Counted from the first letter of the stretch, positions 35,197-43,126 are shown. The stretch is 64,000 nt of DNA from Kineosporia babensis (GCF_021129305.1 NZ_JAJOMB010000004.1:248001-312000); one strand, 5' to 3'. Notes: generated from the sequence alone by a model not told the origin. A program made the numbers and translations.

Positions 35197-35798
35197 GCGA
35201 TGGAGAACACGCCCACGACGAAGTCGTCCTCCGGGGAGAACGGGCGCAGGTCCCAGGTGCTGAGCAGCAGGTCGGTGTTCAGGCCGGCCTTCACCGCGTC
35301 GTTCAGGAAGTCGTCCACCTCGTAGCCCCGGCCGGAGCCGAAACCGACCACCGCCCGTCCCCGCTCGTTCAGGTGCAGGCGGAAGCGGCGCAGGATCTCC
35401 GGGCGGGTGCTCGGCGCGCAGAACGTCATCACGTTACCGGCGCAGACGATCGCGTCGAAACCTTCGGCGATGCCCTGGGCGGGCAGGTCCAGCTCGGACA
35501 GGTCGCCGGTCAGCCAGGTGGGGCCGGGGTGGTCCTTCTCGGCGGCGGCGATCAGGGCCGGATCCACGTCCACGCCGACCACCTGGTGCCCCTGCCGGGC
35601 CAGGTAGCCGCCGACCCGGCCCGGGCCGCAGCCCGCGTCCAGAATCCGGGAGCCCCGCCCGAGCATCGCGTCGATCAGCCGGGCTTCACCGTTCAGGTCG
35701 GCGCCCTGGGCCGCCATCGCCCGGAACCGCTCGATGTACCACTGGGAATGACCCGGATCTTCGGCGATCCGCCGGAGCCAGAGGTTCTCCTGAGTCAT
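35193..35798 (-). CDS. Class I SAM-dependent methyltransferase
   Basis: A 201-residue methyltransferase with motif I ILDAGCGPGRVGGYLA, the acidic residue VVGVDVDP and post-I GFDAIVCAGNVMTF. The fold is the general Methyltransf_25 type; the acceptor is not evident. ATG 35798 has GGGAGC upstream. It is followed by an overlapping convergent stop with the dehydrogenase gene. The hemerythrin gene lies 59 bp upstream on the same strand. Confidence 0.87.
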   Translation of the reverse strand: MTQENLWLRRIAEDPGHSQWYIERFRAMAAQGADLNGEARLIDAMLGRGSRILDAGCGPGRVGGYLARQGHQVVGVDVDPALIAAAEKDHPGPTWLTGDLSELDLPAQGIAEGFDAIVCAGNVMTFCAPSTRPEILRRFRLHLNERGRAVVGFGSGRGYEVDDFLNDAVKAGLNTDLLLSTWDLRPFSPEDDFVVGVFSIA

Positions 35799-35857
35799 TG
35801 CTGCTCCCGCAAGTTCGGTGATGCTTACCGGGAGGCATCGTAGTCGGGGGCCGAAAG

Positions 35858-36304
35858 TCACAAAGGTCCCAGGGCGTCCTCCGGCCGGGCCTGCAGGCCG
35901 AGGCCTTCCAGCACGGCCAGCAGGGCCTTTTCCTCGAACCGGAAGTGGTTCTCCATGATCGCGCCGACCCCCTCGATGTGCCGCTGCAGTTCCTCGGGGC
36001 CGGCCTTGCGGTCCACCGCTGCCTGCAGGCCGCTCAGCAGGTAGGCGATCATCGAATGGTCCTGCTGCAGCTTCTCCAGGGTGCCCCGCAGTTCGGGATG
36101 GGCCCGGGCGATGGCCGGGAACAGGGTGCGGTCCTCACCCCGATGATGCCTGTCCAGTGCCGCACAGAAGCCGTGGCAGTACAGCAGCAGGTCTTCGACC
36201 CCCGCGGCACGGGATATCTGCAGGGCTTCCCGCAGCCGGGCGTGCACCCGCAGCAGTTCCTGACTCCAGGCGATCAGCCTGGCCTTCTCTCCGCCCTCAG
36301 ACAC
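35858..36304 (-). CDS. Hemerythrin domain protein
   Basis: A 148-residue four-helix-bundle protein of the hemerythrin HHE family. Candidate diiron ligands are His54 and Glu58 region (DRHHRGEDRTLF), His83 (QQDHSMIAYLL), and His120/Glu124-125 (ENHFRFEEKALL). In actinobacteria such proteins are linked to oxygen, nitric oxide or peroxide sensing. Start GTG 36304 has no strong ribosome site. It diverges from a methyltransferase gene. Confidence 0.85.
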   Translation of the reverse strand: MSEGGEKARLIAWSQELLRVHARLREALQISRAAGVEDLLLYCHGFCAALDRHHRGEDRTLFPAIARAHPELRGTLEKLQQDHSMIAYLLSGLQAAVDRKAGPEELQRHIEGVGAIMENHFRFEEKALLAVLEGLGLQARPEDALGPL

Positions 36305-36430
36305 GGGCGGACGAAGGGAACGACGTAGTCATCGTCGTGCTCCTTGCCATCCGGCGCCTCCATGCCTGGCCCGGACGGCCATCGACACGCGACGCTGAGA
36401 GTGACCATAACCCATCAGAAGGGATCCGGG

Positions 36431-37228
36431 TTGGACACCGCGGCAGTACTGAAGGAGTACGCGGACCTTTCTCCGCTCCAGGTCCGCATCGCCACCCACC
36501 AGCACTTCAGCGAACAGGCCAACGATCCCGAGGCCGAGGTGATGGCGGAGCTGGGCCTGCCCTCCGAGCAGTCGCTGCTGGACGTCGGCTGTGGCACCGG
36601 CACCTTCCTGAAGCAGCTGGCCACGACCGGGCACCGCGGCCGGCTGATCGGGCTGGACACCTCGGAGGCAGCGGTCAGCGCCGCGGCCCGGATCCCGGGG
36701 GTGCAGGCACTACGCGGCAGTGCACTCAAGGTGCCGCTGGAAACGTCCACCGTTGATATCTGTACCGCCCGCCACATGCTCTACCACGTGCCGGACCCGC
36801 TGGCCGCGCTGCACGAGTTCGGCCGGGTGACCAGGCCCGGCGGCCGGGTGACGGTGGTGGTGAACCACGCCCGCAACTGCGCCCGGACGATGGACTGGGT
36901 GCGCCACGTCGCCGCCCGTTTCGGCGCCGACACCAACGACACCGGGCTGAACGACGTCAACTCCGGCTCTCTGCCCGATCTGATGACAACTGCTTACGGC
37001 GAAGTGCGGGTCGTGCGCGTGGACAATGCGCTCGTTTTCCACGAACCCGCTCCGCTGACGGCTTTTGCCGAGGCAGCCCTGACGTTCTGCGGGGTGGCCG
37101 CGGACTTTCCGCACCGTGACGAGGTAATCGGGGCGATCCGGCGGGAAGCGCAAGCCTGGTTCGAGCCCGGCGGGAGGGTGTGGCGGGACCCGAAGGGCTA
37201 CGTAATCTGCTCTGCCCCAGTGATTTAG
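36431..37228 (+). CDS. Class I SAM-dependent methyltransferase
   Basis: A methyltransferase of about 265 residues with motif I LLDVGCGTGTFLKQL, LIGLDTSEAAV, and TARHMLYHVPDPLAALHEF, typical of the UbiE/COQ5-like Methyltransf_11 group. The C-terminal part is longer than the minimal fold and may form a lid. I prefer TTG 36431, six bases after AAGGGA. In-frame alternatives lie at 36344 (294 residues), 36362 and near 36402, but the extra residues look non-conserved. A hairpin follows the stop. The substrate is unknown. Confidence 0.82.
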   Translation: MDTAAVLKEYADLSPLQVRIATHQHFSEQANDPEAEVMAELGLPSEQSLLDVGCGTGTFLKQLATTGHRGRLIGLDTSEAAVSAAARIPGVQALRGSALKVPLETSTVDICTARHMLYHVPDPLAALHEFGRVTRPGGRVTVVVNHARNCARTMDWVRHVAARFGADTNDTGLNDVNSGSLPDLMTTAYGEVRVVRVDNALVFHEPAPLTAFAEAALTFCGVAADFPHRDEVIGAIRREAQAWFEPGGRVWRDPKGYVICSAPVI

Positions 37229-37242
37229 TTACCTTCAGGAAC

Positions 37243-37270
37243 GGCTCAAGGATTGCTGGCGGCTTGAGCC
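37243..37270 (+). terminator. Hairpin terminator after the methyltransferase
   Basis: GGCTCAAG (37243-37250) and CTTGAGCC (37263-37270) form a perfect 8-bp stem with a 12-base loop, 15 bp after the stop. Confidence 0.6.
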
Positions 37271-37508
37271 CGGGACCCCCGACCGGCCTAGTGGCAGACC
37301 TTCTCGCCCGGGAATGTCCGAACTCAGGACTTCCGGCCTGCGGTCACGGTGCGCTGCCGATCGGGGGTCGACTACTCCGAAAGAATAAAGCCGAAGGCCG
37401 ATGCAACACGTTGCGTAATGACTTTCACGGCGCCGACGACAAGGCTCCCCGAAGAAAGTTGGTAGGCCGGACCGCACAGGTTCTTCCGGCCTGAACTGGG
37501 AGGTTTCA
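37271..37508 (+). promoter_or_regulatory. Long upstream region of the TasA-like gene
   Basis: No gene fits here. The region between about 37370 and 37460 is unusually A-rich for this genome (AAAGAATAAAG) and contains GCAACACGTTGC (37403-37414), an inverted repeat, followed by further short self-complementary stretches. It may hold a regulated promoter or a structured RNA leader for the secreted-protein/SipW pair. GAAA and GCCGATGC spaced by 14 bp (37379-37404) loosely resemble a WhiG/FliA-type promoter, but with mismatches in both boxes. Confidence 0.35.
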
Positions 37509-38093
37509 GTGCGCGTACTCCGTCAGCACCTCGCCGTACCGGCCGCCATCACCACCGGTCTCGTCGCCAGCGGCATGATGGTCTGGCACACGTCCTACGC
37601 GGCGTTCAGCGCCTCGAGCACCGTTGGCGGCAACACGTTCGAAGCGGCACAGGTAGACGTCAACGCCAACATGGTGGGGGTCTCCAACTTCTCAGCGACG
37701 AACATGGCCCCCGGGCACCCCGAGACCGAGTGTGTCGTGGTCACCTACACGGGTGGCGTCGACTCCACGGTCACCCTGTCGGTGAAGTACCCGTCGGGCA
37801 ACAACGACCTCGGGCAGTACCTCAACTTCAAGATCGAAGAGGTGGACACGGCGGGCGGCTGCGCCGGGGCGAGCCAGACCGGCGCCAACGAGATCCTGCC
37901 CGGAGCGACGACGCTCGACGAGAAGGTCTCCCAGTCGACCGGAGACGGCACCACCATCAGCTGGAACGCTGCGAGCAACAACAGCACGAAGCGGTACCGT
38001 TTCACCGCCGACGTGGCCGCCAACGCCAACGCCGCGCAGGGCAAGACCGCGGGAGCCGAGTTCGTCTGGACCGCCAAGAGCAACCCCGCCTGA
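37509..38093 (+). CDS. TasA/camelysin-like secreted protein with SipW-type signal
   Basis: A 194-residue exported protein. The N-terminus (about 10-35) is a hydrophobic signal that runs into YAAFSASSTVGGNTFEAA, the typical signal and mature start of SipW-dependent proteins related to Bacillus TasA and camelysin. The rest is Ser/Thr/Asn/Gly-rich beta-sandwich-like sequence with strands such as VTLSVKYPSG and YRFTADVAAN and only a few cysteines. Such proteins form surface fibres or matrix in Bacillus; that role here is inference. GTG 37509 follows GGGAGG. The stop overlaps the signal peptidase start (TGATG), so the pair is made together. Confidence 0.8.
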   Translation: MRVLRQHLAVPAAITTGLVASGMMVWHTSYAAFSASSTVGGNTFEAAQVDVNANMVGVSNFSATNMAPGHPETECVVVTYTGGVDSTVTLSVKYPSGNNDLGQYLNFKIEEVDTAGGCAGASQTGANEILPGATTLDEKVSQSTGDGTTISWNAASNNSTKRYRFTADVAANANAAQGKTAGAEFVWTAKSNPA

Positions 38094-38749
38094 TGATCGC
38101 GCGGCGCCTCGGGGGCGGCCTGCTCATCGCCAGCCGCTTCCTGTCGATCAACGTCCTTTCGATGATCTGCGGCATGATGGTGTGGGCGGTGGTTCCCCTG
38201 ATCTTCGGCTGGTCCGCCCACACCGTCGCCTCAGGCTCGATGTCCCCCAAGGTCAAGGTCGGCGACATCCTGGTTTCCGGCCCGGTCAAGGAGTCCGAGC
38301 TCAAGCCCGGCATGGTGGCTGTCTTCAACGATCCGTCCGAACCGGGGCGGGTGCTCTCGCACCGGATCCAGGCGGTCGAGGACGGGCACCTGATCACCAA
38401 GGGCGACGCGAACCCGACCCAGGACACCGCCGAGGTGCCGATCGAGAACCTGATCGGGGTGGCCAAGCTGAACGTACCGAAACTCGGGTACCCGGGCGTG
38501 TGGTTCGGCCAGCAGCGCTACGACCTGGTGGTCCTCACCCTGGCCGGCCTGATCGCGATGTGTCTGCTGGCGATGTCCCCGCCCCGCAGGCCCGGCGAGC
38601 TGCAGCTCACGCTCAAGCCCGGGCCGATACCGGTTCGCCGACGCACGCCCCGGAAGTCATCATCGAGTGATGCGTCCATTCCGGATCAGCGTGTCCCCGC
38701 AAGCAGTGAACCAGCTGCGTCAGCGCCTGCAGAACACCAGGTGGCCTGA
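38093..38749 (+). CDS. sipW: SipW-like (ER-type) signal peptidase I
   Basis: A 218-residue membrane peptidase. A hydrophobic segment (about 20-42) precedes SGSMSP with catalytic Ser49. The partner residue is His90 in RVLSHRI rather than the Lys of ordinary bacterial LepB, which defines the ER/SipW class, and GDAN (104-107) is the conserved box. A second membrane helix (about 140-160) is followed by a cytoplasmic or wall-facing Pro/Ser-rich tail of about 55 residues. Its obvious substrate is the coupled upstream protein. The last 80 bases overlap the start of the epoxide hydrolase gene in another frame. Confidence 0.87.
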   Translation: MIARRLGGGLLIASRFLSINVLSMICGMMVWAVVPLIFGWSAHTVASGSMSPKVKVGDILVSGPVKESELKPGMVAVFNDPSEPGRVLSHRIQAVEDGHLITKGDANPTQDTAEVPIENLIGVAKLNVPKLGYPGVWFGQQRYDLVVLTLAGLIAMCLLAMSPPRRPGELQLTLKPGPIPVRRRTPRKSSSSDASIPDQRVPASSEPAASAPAEHQVA

Positions 38750-39788
38750 CGCCGGAACGGCTCCGGACTCCTCGCAGGGTCTGCCGCTGCACCTGGTGCA
38801 GGACCTGTGCGACGAGTGGGCCAACGGCTACGACTGGCCGGCCACCCAGGCCCGACTCAACCGGATACCGCAGATCGTCACCGAGATCGGCGGCCTGAAG
38901 ATCCATGCTGTGCACCTGCGTTCGCCTGATCCAGAGGCTACCCCGCTCCTGCTCACCCACGGCTGGCCCGGATCGTTCCTCGAGTTCGAGGACGTCCTGG
39001 AGCCTTTGACCTCCGGCCAGCCGGCCTTTCACGTAGTGGTCCCGTCATTGCCGGGCTACGGTTTCAGCGGTCAGCCGTCCCAGCCGGGATGGGGTGTCCA
39101 CCGCATCGCTGACGCCTGGGCCGAACTCATGACGCGACTGGGATACGACAAGTTCATAGCTGCCGGCAGCGATTGGGGCACGAGCATCAGCACGTGCATC
39201 GGCCGGCAGCATCCGCAGCGGCTTTTCGGGCTGCATCTGGTACCACCGCTAGCTGCCCCTGTGTCCGGACAAGATCTTACCCCCGCCGAAACAGCTGCAT
39301 TGCAGGAACTTTCGGAGCGCGCCGGTGACGCGTCGGCGTACTCCGAGGTTCACCGCACCCGGGCCCAGACCATTGGTTACGCGCTGGCCGACTCCCCTGC
39401 CGCCCTCGCGGCCTGGATCGGCGAGAAGTTGCTGAGCTGGACCGACGGCCCAGACGCCCTGAGTCGTCGGCAGATTCTGGACAATCTCAGCCTTTACTGG
39501 TTCACCCGCACCGGCGCGTCCTCGGCCCGGCTCTACGCCGAGAGCATCGCCGAGGTCGGGCGCTGGTTCACCGACCCGGACGCGATCGAGCCCGTACTGG
39601 TGCCGACCGCCGCTACCGTCTTCCCGCGGGAAGTACCCCGGCCGTCACGGCGATGGACCGAGCACCGCTTTCCCCAGCTGGTGCACTGGGGCGAACCGCC
39701 GCGCGGTGGGCACTTCGGAGCCTGGGAACAGCCGGAACTTTTCACCGGCGAAATTCGTTCAGGCGCGACTGCTTTGCGCGGCCTCTGA
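38670..39788 (+). CDS. Epoxide hydrolase, EHN-type alpha/beta hydrolase
   Basis: A 372-residue protein with the epoxide hydrolase N-terminal domain (RPFRISVSPQAVNQLRQRL at residues 2-20) and an alpha/beta-hydrolase core: oxyanion motif THGWPGSFLEF, nucleophile Asp168 in AAGSDWGTSIS, and His in PRGGHFGAWEQPE. It converts epoxides to diols, possibly for detoxification. The N-terminal domain needs the start at ATG 38670 (or GTG 38667), so an 80-base overlap with the signal peptidase gene is real unless that gene ends abnormally late. No good ribosome site is visible, which suggests translational coupling. Confidence 0.87.
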   Translation: MRPFRISVSPQAVNQLRQRLQNTRWPDAGTAPDSSQGLPLHLVQDLCDEWANGYDWPATQARLNRIPQIVTEIGGLKIHAVHLRSPDPEATPLLLTHGWPGSFLEFEDVLEPLTSGQPAFHVVVPSLPGYGFSGQPSQPGWGVHRIADAWAELMTRLGYDKFIAAGSDWGTSISTCIGRQHPQRLFGLHLVPPLAAPVSGQDLTPAETAALQELSERAGDASAYSEVHRTRAQTIGYALADSPAALAAWIGEKLLSWTDGPDALSRRQILDNLSLYWFTRTGASSARLYAESIAEVGRWFTDPDAIEPVLVPTAATVFPREVPRPSRRWTEHRFPQLVHWGEPPRGGHFGAWEQPELFTGEIRSGATALRGL

Positions 39789-39804
39789 TCACGGCTGTGA
39801 AAAA

Positions 39805-39840
39805 GGCCCGGACCAGCGGTCTCTCGACCGGGTCCGGGCC
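39805..39840. terminator. Bidirectional hairpin terminator
   Basis: GGCCCGGACC (39805-39814) and GGTCCGGGCC (39831-39840) form a perfect 10-bp stem, with an inner CGGTC/GACCG stem in the loop. It is placed between the epoxide hydrolase and the convergent small acidic gene. Confidence 0.75.
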
Positions 39841-39873
39841 ACCGTGGCTTGATGACGCCGAAAAGGTTTGTAG

Positions 39874-40137
39874 CTACAGAGCTGCGCGCAGACGAGCCAG
39901 AACGTGCTCGGCGTCCCACGCGTGATCGTACTTCTCGTTCAGGCCGTCGTCGTCGATGCAGTTCACCACGGCGGACAGGGCCTGACGGGCGCGCTCGTTG
40001 AGAACGACGGAAACGTAGCCGGTCTCCGAATCGCGCGTGACGGCGACGAAGGGTTCGGACTCCTCGAGAACTTCTTCTTCCTCGAACTCGCCCTCGAAGA
40101 GATCGTCCCGGGTCAGCAGCGGGCTCAGTGCATTCAC
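39874..40137 (-). CDS. Small acidic protein of unknown function
   Basis: An 87-residue protein that I do not recognise. The first third is strongly acidic (DDLFEGEFEEEEVLEESE), followed by a strand-like FVAVTRDSETGYVSVVLNE and helices rich in charged residues, with one Cys (VVNCIDDDG). No membrane helix or signal is visible. The start GTG 40137 has an excellent GGAGG seven bases upstream and the gene ends close to a strong shared terminator, so it is a genuine, well-expressed gene in its own unit. It could be a DNA mimic, a partner-binding peptide or a precursor peptide; nothing nearby decides this. Confidence 0.65.
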   Translation of the reverse strand: MNALSPLLTRDDLFEGEFEEEEVLEESEPFVAVTRDSETGYVSVVLNERARQALSAVVNCIDDDGLNEKYDHAWDAEHVLARLRAAL

Positions 40138-40474
40138 TTTTAGCCTCCAGTAGAGCCTGACGACCGAGCGTCAGTGCCTCGTACATCCCATCTTCCGGAC
40201 CTCGGCGGATTTGGCAACCGGGATGCTGTGACGTGCGCCACTTTGGGTCGAACGGATGAGCACACCGAGCGTCAACTGCAACGATCCGCACCCACCGTCG
40301 GAAGCTCTTGCCCACGTTGCAAATTCCGGCAGAAGCCGGCGCACCGCACACCGCACCGGCCCACGCAACGTGTCCGAGCCCTACGTGAGCGGACTCACGC
40401 CCAGGAAGTCCCAGCGAAATCTGCACCCGGTAAGCTGGTTGAGGTGCTGCTGTGCGGCCCGCTGATTTGCCATG
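40138..40474. other. Non-coding upstream region of the small acidic gene
   Basis: No supported gene. The region has lower GC than its surroundings and includes the inverted repeat TGCAACG (40277-40283)/CGTTGCA (40315-40321) and a small hairpin CCGGC-AGAA-GCCGG (40326-40339). It should hold the promoter of the small acidic gene on the minus strand. Confidence 0.4.
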
Positions 40475-41059
40475 TCATGAGCGTTTTCTCGCCATCGTCG
40501 GGCTGATCCCGCGCACCGCCAGCTCGAGTAGCCGCGCGGATTCTTCTTTCTGGTCCGGGTGATGCTCGGTGGCCAGCGAAATACCGGTCACCAGAGCCAG
40601 AAGATCGCCGATACTGGCGGCCGGATCCAGCGCACCGGCCTGCGCCGCCCGCCGCACCAGCGGTTCGCCCGCCGTTGTCAGCCGAGCCGAAGCACAGTGC
40701 GCGCGCTCCACCTCGGCCAACGATGTCTCTCGGACCAGCGCGGCGGCCAGACCGCGAAAAGTTGCGGCCGAACGGTTCACTTCCCGCAACCAGTCCAGCA
40801 GTGCCGCCCGGGCGTCGTCCGCCTCGGCGAGATGACCCGCCTGCTGACACAACCCGTCCACACGTTCCGCAAAAACCGCTGTGAGCAGGGCCGGCCGACT
40901 CGGGAAGTGCCGGCGAACCGTGCCGGAACCGACTCCGGCCAGCCGGGCGATCTCCTCCATCGAGGCGTCGGCGCCATCGCGGGCGACCACTTGCGCGGCC
41001 ACCTCGAGCAGGCGGACGTAGTTACGGCGGGCATCGGCACGCTGGACGGGCATCGGCAT
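40475..41059 (-). CDS. TetR-family transcriptional regulator
   Basis: A 194-residue repressor. The N-terminal HTH (about 12-60) has EVAAQVVARDGADASMEEIA and GVGSGTVRRHFPSRPALLTA, the TetR signature. The C-terminal ligand domain is all helical with LLALVTGISLATEHHP near the end, similar to the SbtR/TetR_C_33 group. GAGGTGA precedes ATG 41059. It is divergent from an NmrA-like oxidoreductase, its likely target, and a perfect 6-bp inverted repeat lies in the gap. Confidence 0.9.
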   Translation of the reverse strand: MPMPVQRADARRNYVRLLEVAAQVVARDGADASMEEIARLAGVGSGTVRRHFPSRPALLTAVFAERVDGLCQQAGHLAEADDARAALLDWLREVNRSAATFRGLAAALVRETSLAEVERAHCASARLTTAGEPLVRRAAQAGALDPAASIGDLLALVTGISLATEHHPDQKEESARLLELAVRGISPTMARKRS

Positions 41060-41078
41060 TCACCTCGGCATTGCTAAC

Positions 41079-41093
41079 CGGCGGGGTCCGCCG
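41079..41093. promoter_or_regulatory. Candidate TetR operator CGGCGG-GGT-CCGCCG
   Basis: A perfect inverted repeat CGGCGG/CCGCCG with a three-base centre, midway between the divergent TetR and NmrA-like genes. In a GC-rich genome such repeats arise by chance, so support is moderate. Confidence 0.4.
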
Positions 41094-41157
41094 TATCGTA
41101 GCCGACCAGAACCGGCGACCCCCGCCGTTTCGCCTGAGGTGAGTGGAGGCGTCCCTC

Positions 41158-42081
41158 ATGAACTCTTCCCCCGAACCCGTCCTGATCACCGGTGCCACCG
41201 GCCGGCAAGGGGGTGCGACCGCCCGGGCGCTGCTGGCGGCCGAAGTCCCGGTACGGGCGCTGGTCCGCCATCCGTCCTCGCCCGCGGCTCAGGAGGTCGA
41301 AGCACTCGGCGCCGAACTGGTGGCCGGTAACCTGCTCGACCGCGATTCGCTGCTGCGGGCCATGCGCGGCGTCCGCGGGGTCTTCTCGGTCCAGATGCCC
41401 GCGGTTTACGGCGCCGGATTCGACTTCCAGAACGAACTCGACCAGGCACTAACCCTGATCGACGCGGCCCGCGCCACCGACGTCCCCCATTTTGTTCAGA
41501 CCACCGCGAGCGGCGTCAGCCGATTCACCGACTGGCCCGGTCACGAGACCGGGCGATGGGACGCGCTGGCGCCCTACTTCACCACCAAGAACACCATCGA
41601 GAACCGGGTGCGTGAGGCCGGTTTCCAGCAATGGACGATTCTCCGGCCCGGCACGTTCATGGAGAATTTCCTGCCCGAGGCCGCCTACTTGCTGCCGCGG
41701 GGCCTGGAAGGTGGCATCGTCACCGTGCTCAAGCCGCACACGCACCTCTCGCTGGTGGCGGTGCCGGACATCGGCGCTGTCGCCGCGGCCGCTTTCACCG
41801 ATCCGGACCGGTTCGACCGGATGGAACTGGAACTGGCCAGCGACTATCTGCCGATGAGCGAGATCGCCCGCGCTCTCTCGGCCGCATTGGGCGTCGAACT
41901 GCAGGCGCCGGACCTCACCGATGCGCAGGCGCTGGCCGCGGGAATGCCCGCCTGGGCACTGGAATCCCACGAGATGCTGCGGGAGATCGGCCAGCCCGCC
42001 CGGCCCGAATTCCTCCGGGCGCTGGGCATTCGGCCGACCTCGTTCACGCAGTGGCTTCAGCCCTGGGCGCTCGCGTCGTAA
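41158..42081 (+). CDS. NmrA-family NAD(P)-binding protein
   Basis: A 307-residue Rossmann protein with GATGRQGG at residues 12-19 and the NmrA/HSCARG-like body (NLLDRDSLLRAMRGVRGVFS, FVQTTASGVSRF, WTILRPGTFMENFLP). Members either sense NADP or reduce quinones or isoflavones. ATG 41158 is chosen because GGAGGCG lies seven bases upstream; an upstream GTG would include this ribosome site. It is the probable target of the divergent TetR repressor. Its 3' end overlaps the convergent HxlR gene by 25 bp. Confidence 0.88.
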   Translation: MNSSPEPVLITGATGRQGGATARALLAAEVPVRALVRHPSSPAAQEVEALGAELVAGNLLDRDSLLRAMRGVRGVFSVQMPAVYGAGFDFQNELDQALTLIDAARATDVPHFVQTTASGVSRFTDWPGHETGRWDALAPYFTTKNTIENRVREAGFQQWTILRPGTFMENFLPEAAYLLPRGLEGGIVTVLKPHTHLSLVAVPDIGAVAAAAFTDPDRFDRMELELASDYLPMSEIARALSAALGVELQAPDLTDAQALAAGMPAWALESHEMLREIGQPARPEFLRALGIRPTSFTQWLQPWALAS

Positions 42082-42434
42082 CGCTCGCGGGCCTCCAGCA
42101 CGCCGGGCATGTGCTTGCGGGCCCAGCGCTCCAGCTCCAGCAGTACCGGGCGCAGCGTCTGCCCGGCCTCGGTCAGCTCGTAGACCACCCGCGGCGGCAC
42201 CTCGGCGAAGGCCTGGCGAACCACCAGCCCGTCCCGCTCCAGCGCCTTCAGCGTCTGCGACAGCATCTTCGGCGAGATCCCGGCGACCCGGTCGGCCAGG
42301 TCCCGGTAGCGGGCCGGGCCGTCCGAGAGGACGCCGATCACCAGGACCGTCCAGCGGTCACCGATCCGGTCGACCAGCTGCCGGCTCGGGCAGTTCGGGT
42401 CGTACGGATCCCACTCGATGTCCTCGTTGCCCAT
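42057..42434 (-). CDS. HxlR-family transcriptional regulator
   Basis: A 125-residue winged-helix regulator. CPSRQLVDRIGDRWTVLVIG with the N-terminal cysteine, then RYRDLADRVAGISPKMLSQTL and LVVRQAFAEVPPRVVYELT, define the HxlR/YodB group. That conserved Cys is used for electrophile or redox sensing in YodB-like proteins; the same here is plausible. It lies 30 bp downstream of a NAD(P)-binding oxidoreductase gene, and a perfect palindrome upstream of that gene is the probable operator. Confidence 0.9.
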   Translation of the reverse strand: MGNEDIEWDPYDPNCPSRQLVDRIGDRWTVLVIGVLSDGPARYRDLADRVAGISPKMLSQTLKALERDGLVVRQAFAEVPPRVVYELTEAGQTLRPVLLELERWARKHMPGVLEARERYDASAQG

Positions 42435-42464
42435 CGGCGTCCTCTCGGCGGAGCGTTCACATGA

Positions 42465-43103
42465 TCAGTAGGCGACACCGAGACGCTGACGCCGGTGCGC
42501 GCCCGTCTCGATCTCGTCAACATAGGCGATCGCGTAGTCATCGCCCGAAACTGTCTCCGCGCCTTCGAGGAGCAGGTCGCCGCCGACCCGGAACGTGCCG
42601 GTGCGCTCGCCGGCGTTCCACGAGCCGAAGGCCGGCGCCGGGCTGACGTAGAACCAGTCCAGCTCGGCCTGGCTCTCGCGCAGGGCCTCGAGGATCTGCT
42701 TGTGGCTGCCTGCCTCGCCCTTGTACGCGTCCGGGAACTCCGGGGTGTCGATCAGCGCCGGGCCACCCTCGGCCACCAGCAGTGAGCCCGCGCCGCCGAC
42801 GAAGCTCAGGCGTGCGCCCTGCTCCACCGCGATCTTGGTCAGCAGCGGCAGCGCCTCGATCAGCTTGGGCTCGCCCTCCTCGCCCGGCAGCGCGCGCAGC
42901 GCCACGACGATCTGATCGGCACCGGCCGCGACCTCGCTCACGAACGCCTCGTCGTGGATCGAGCCGGTGCGCAGCTCGATGCCCTCGGCGACCTCCTTGG
43001 CGTTGCGGGCCACCCCGAGCACCTGGTGCCCGCGCTTGACCAGCTCAGCCCCGATCCGGCTGCCCGCGTAACCGGTGACCCCGAAGATGACGACCTTGGC
43101 CAC
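42465..43103 (-). CDS. NAD(P)-binding oxidoreductase
   Basis: A 212-residue short Rossmann protein of the NAD(P)H-binding group, with GVTGYAGSRIGAELVKRGH (8-26) and FVGGAGSLLV, and a C-terminal DDYAIAYVDEIE. This family accompanies HxlR regulators and is thought to repair or reduce electrophile-stress products. GTG 43103 follows GGAGGT. The promoter region holds a perfect 15-bp palindrome. Oxidoreductase and regulator form one transcription unit. Confidence 0.88.
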   Translation of the reverse strand: MAKVVIFGVTGYAGSRIGAELVKRGHQVLGVARNAKEVAEGIELRTGSIHDEAFVSEVAAGADQIVVALRALPGEEGEPKLIEALPLLTKIAVEQGARLSFVGGAGSLLVAEGGPALIDTPEFPDAYKGEAGSHKQILEALRESQAELDWFYVSPAPAFGSWNAGERTGTFRVGGDLLLEGAETVSGDDYAIAYVDEIETGAHRRQRLGVAY

Positions 43104-43126
43104 GACATACCTCCATGCTTTCTTGT

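Noticed and set aside
37379-37404. WhiG/FliA (sigma-28 type) promoter GAAA-N14-GCCGATGC.
   Set aside because: Both boxes deviate from TAAA and GCCGATAA and the spacing is at the short limit. I mention it only as a loose resemblance.
37360-37460. Cyclic di-GMP (GEMM) riboswitch ahead of the TasA-like gene, suggested by AAAGCCGAAGGCC.
   Set aside because: The required 5' GGCAAACC-type strand and the GGACGC element are missing, so the core cannot form.
40174-40506. A 110-codon plus-strand frame upstream of the small acidic gene.
   Set aside because: No ribosome site, an Arg/Pro/His-rich composition, and it runs into the TetR gene end. It is more likely promoter DNA.
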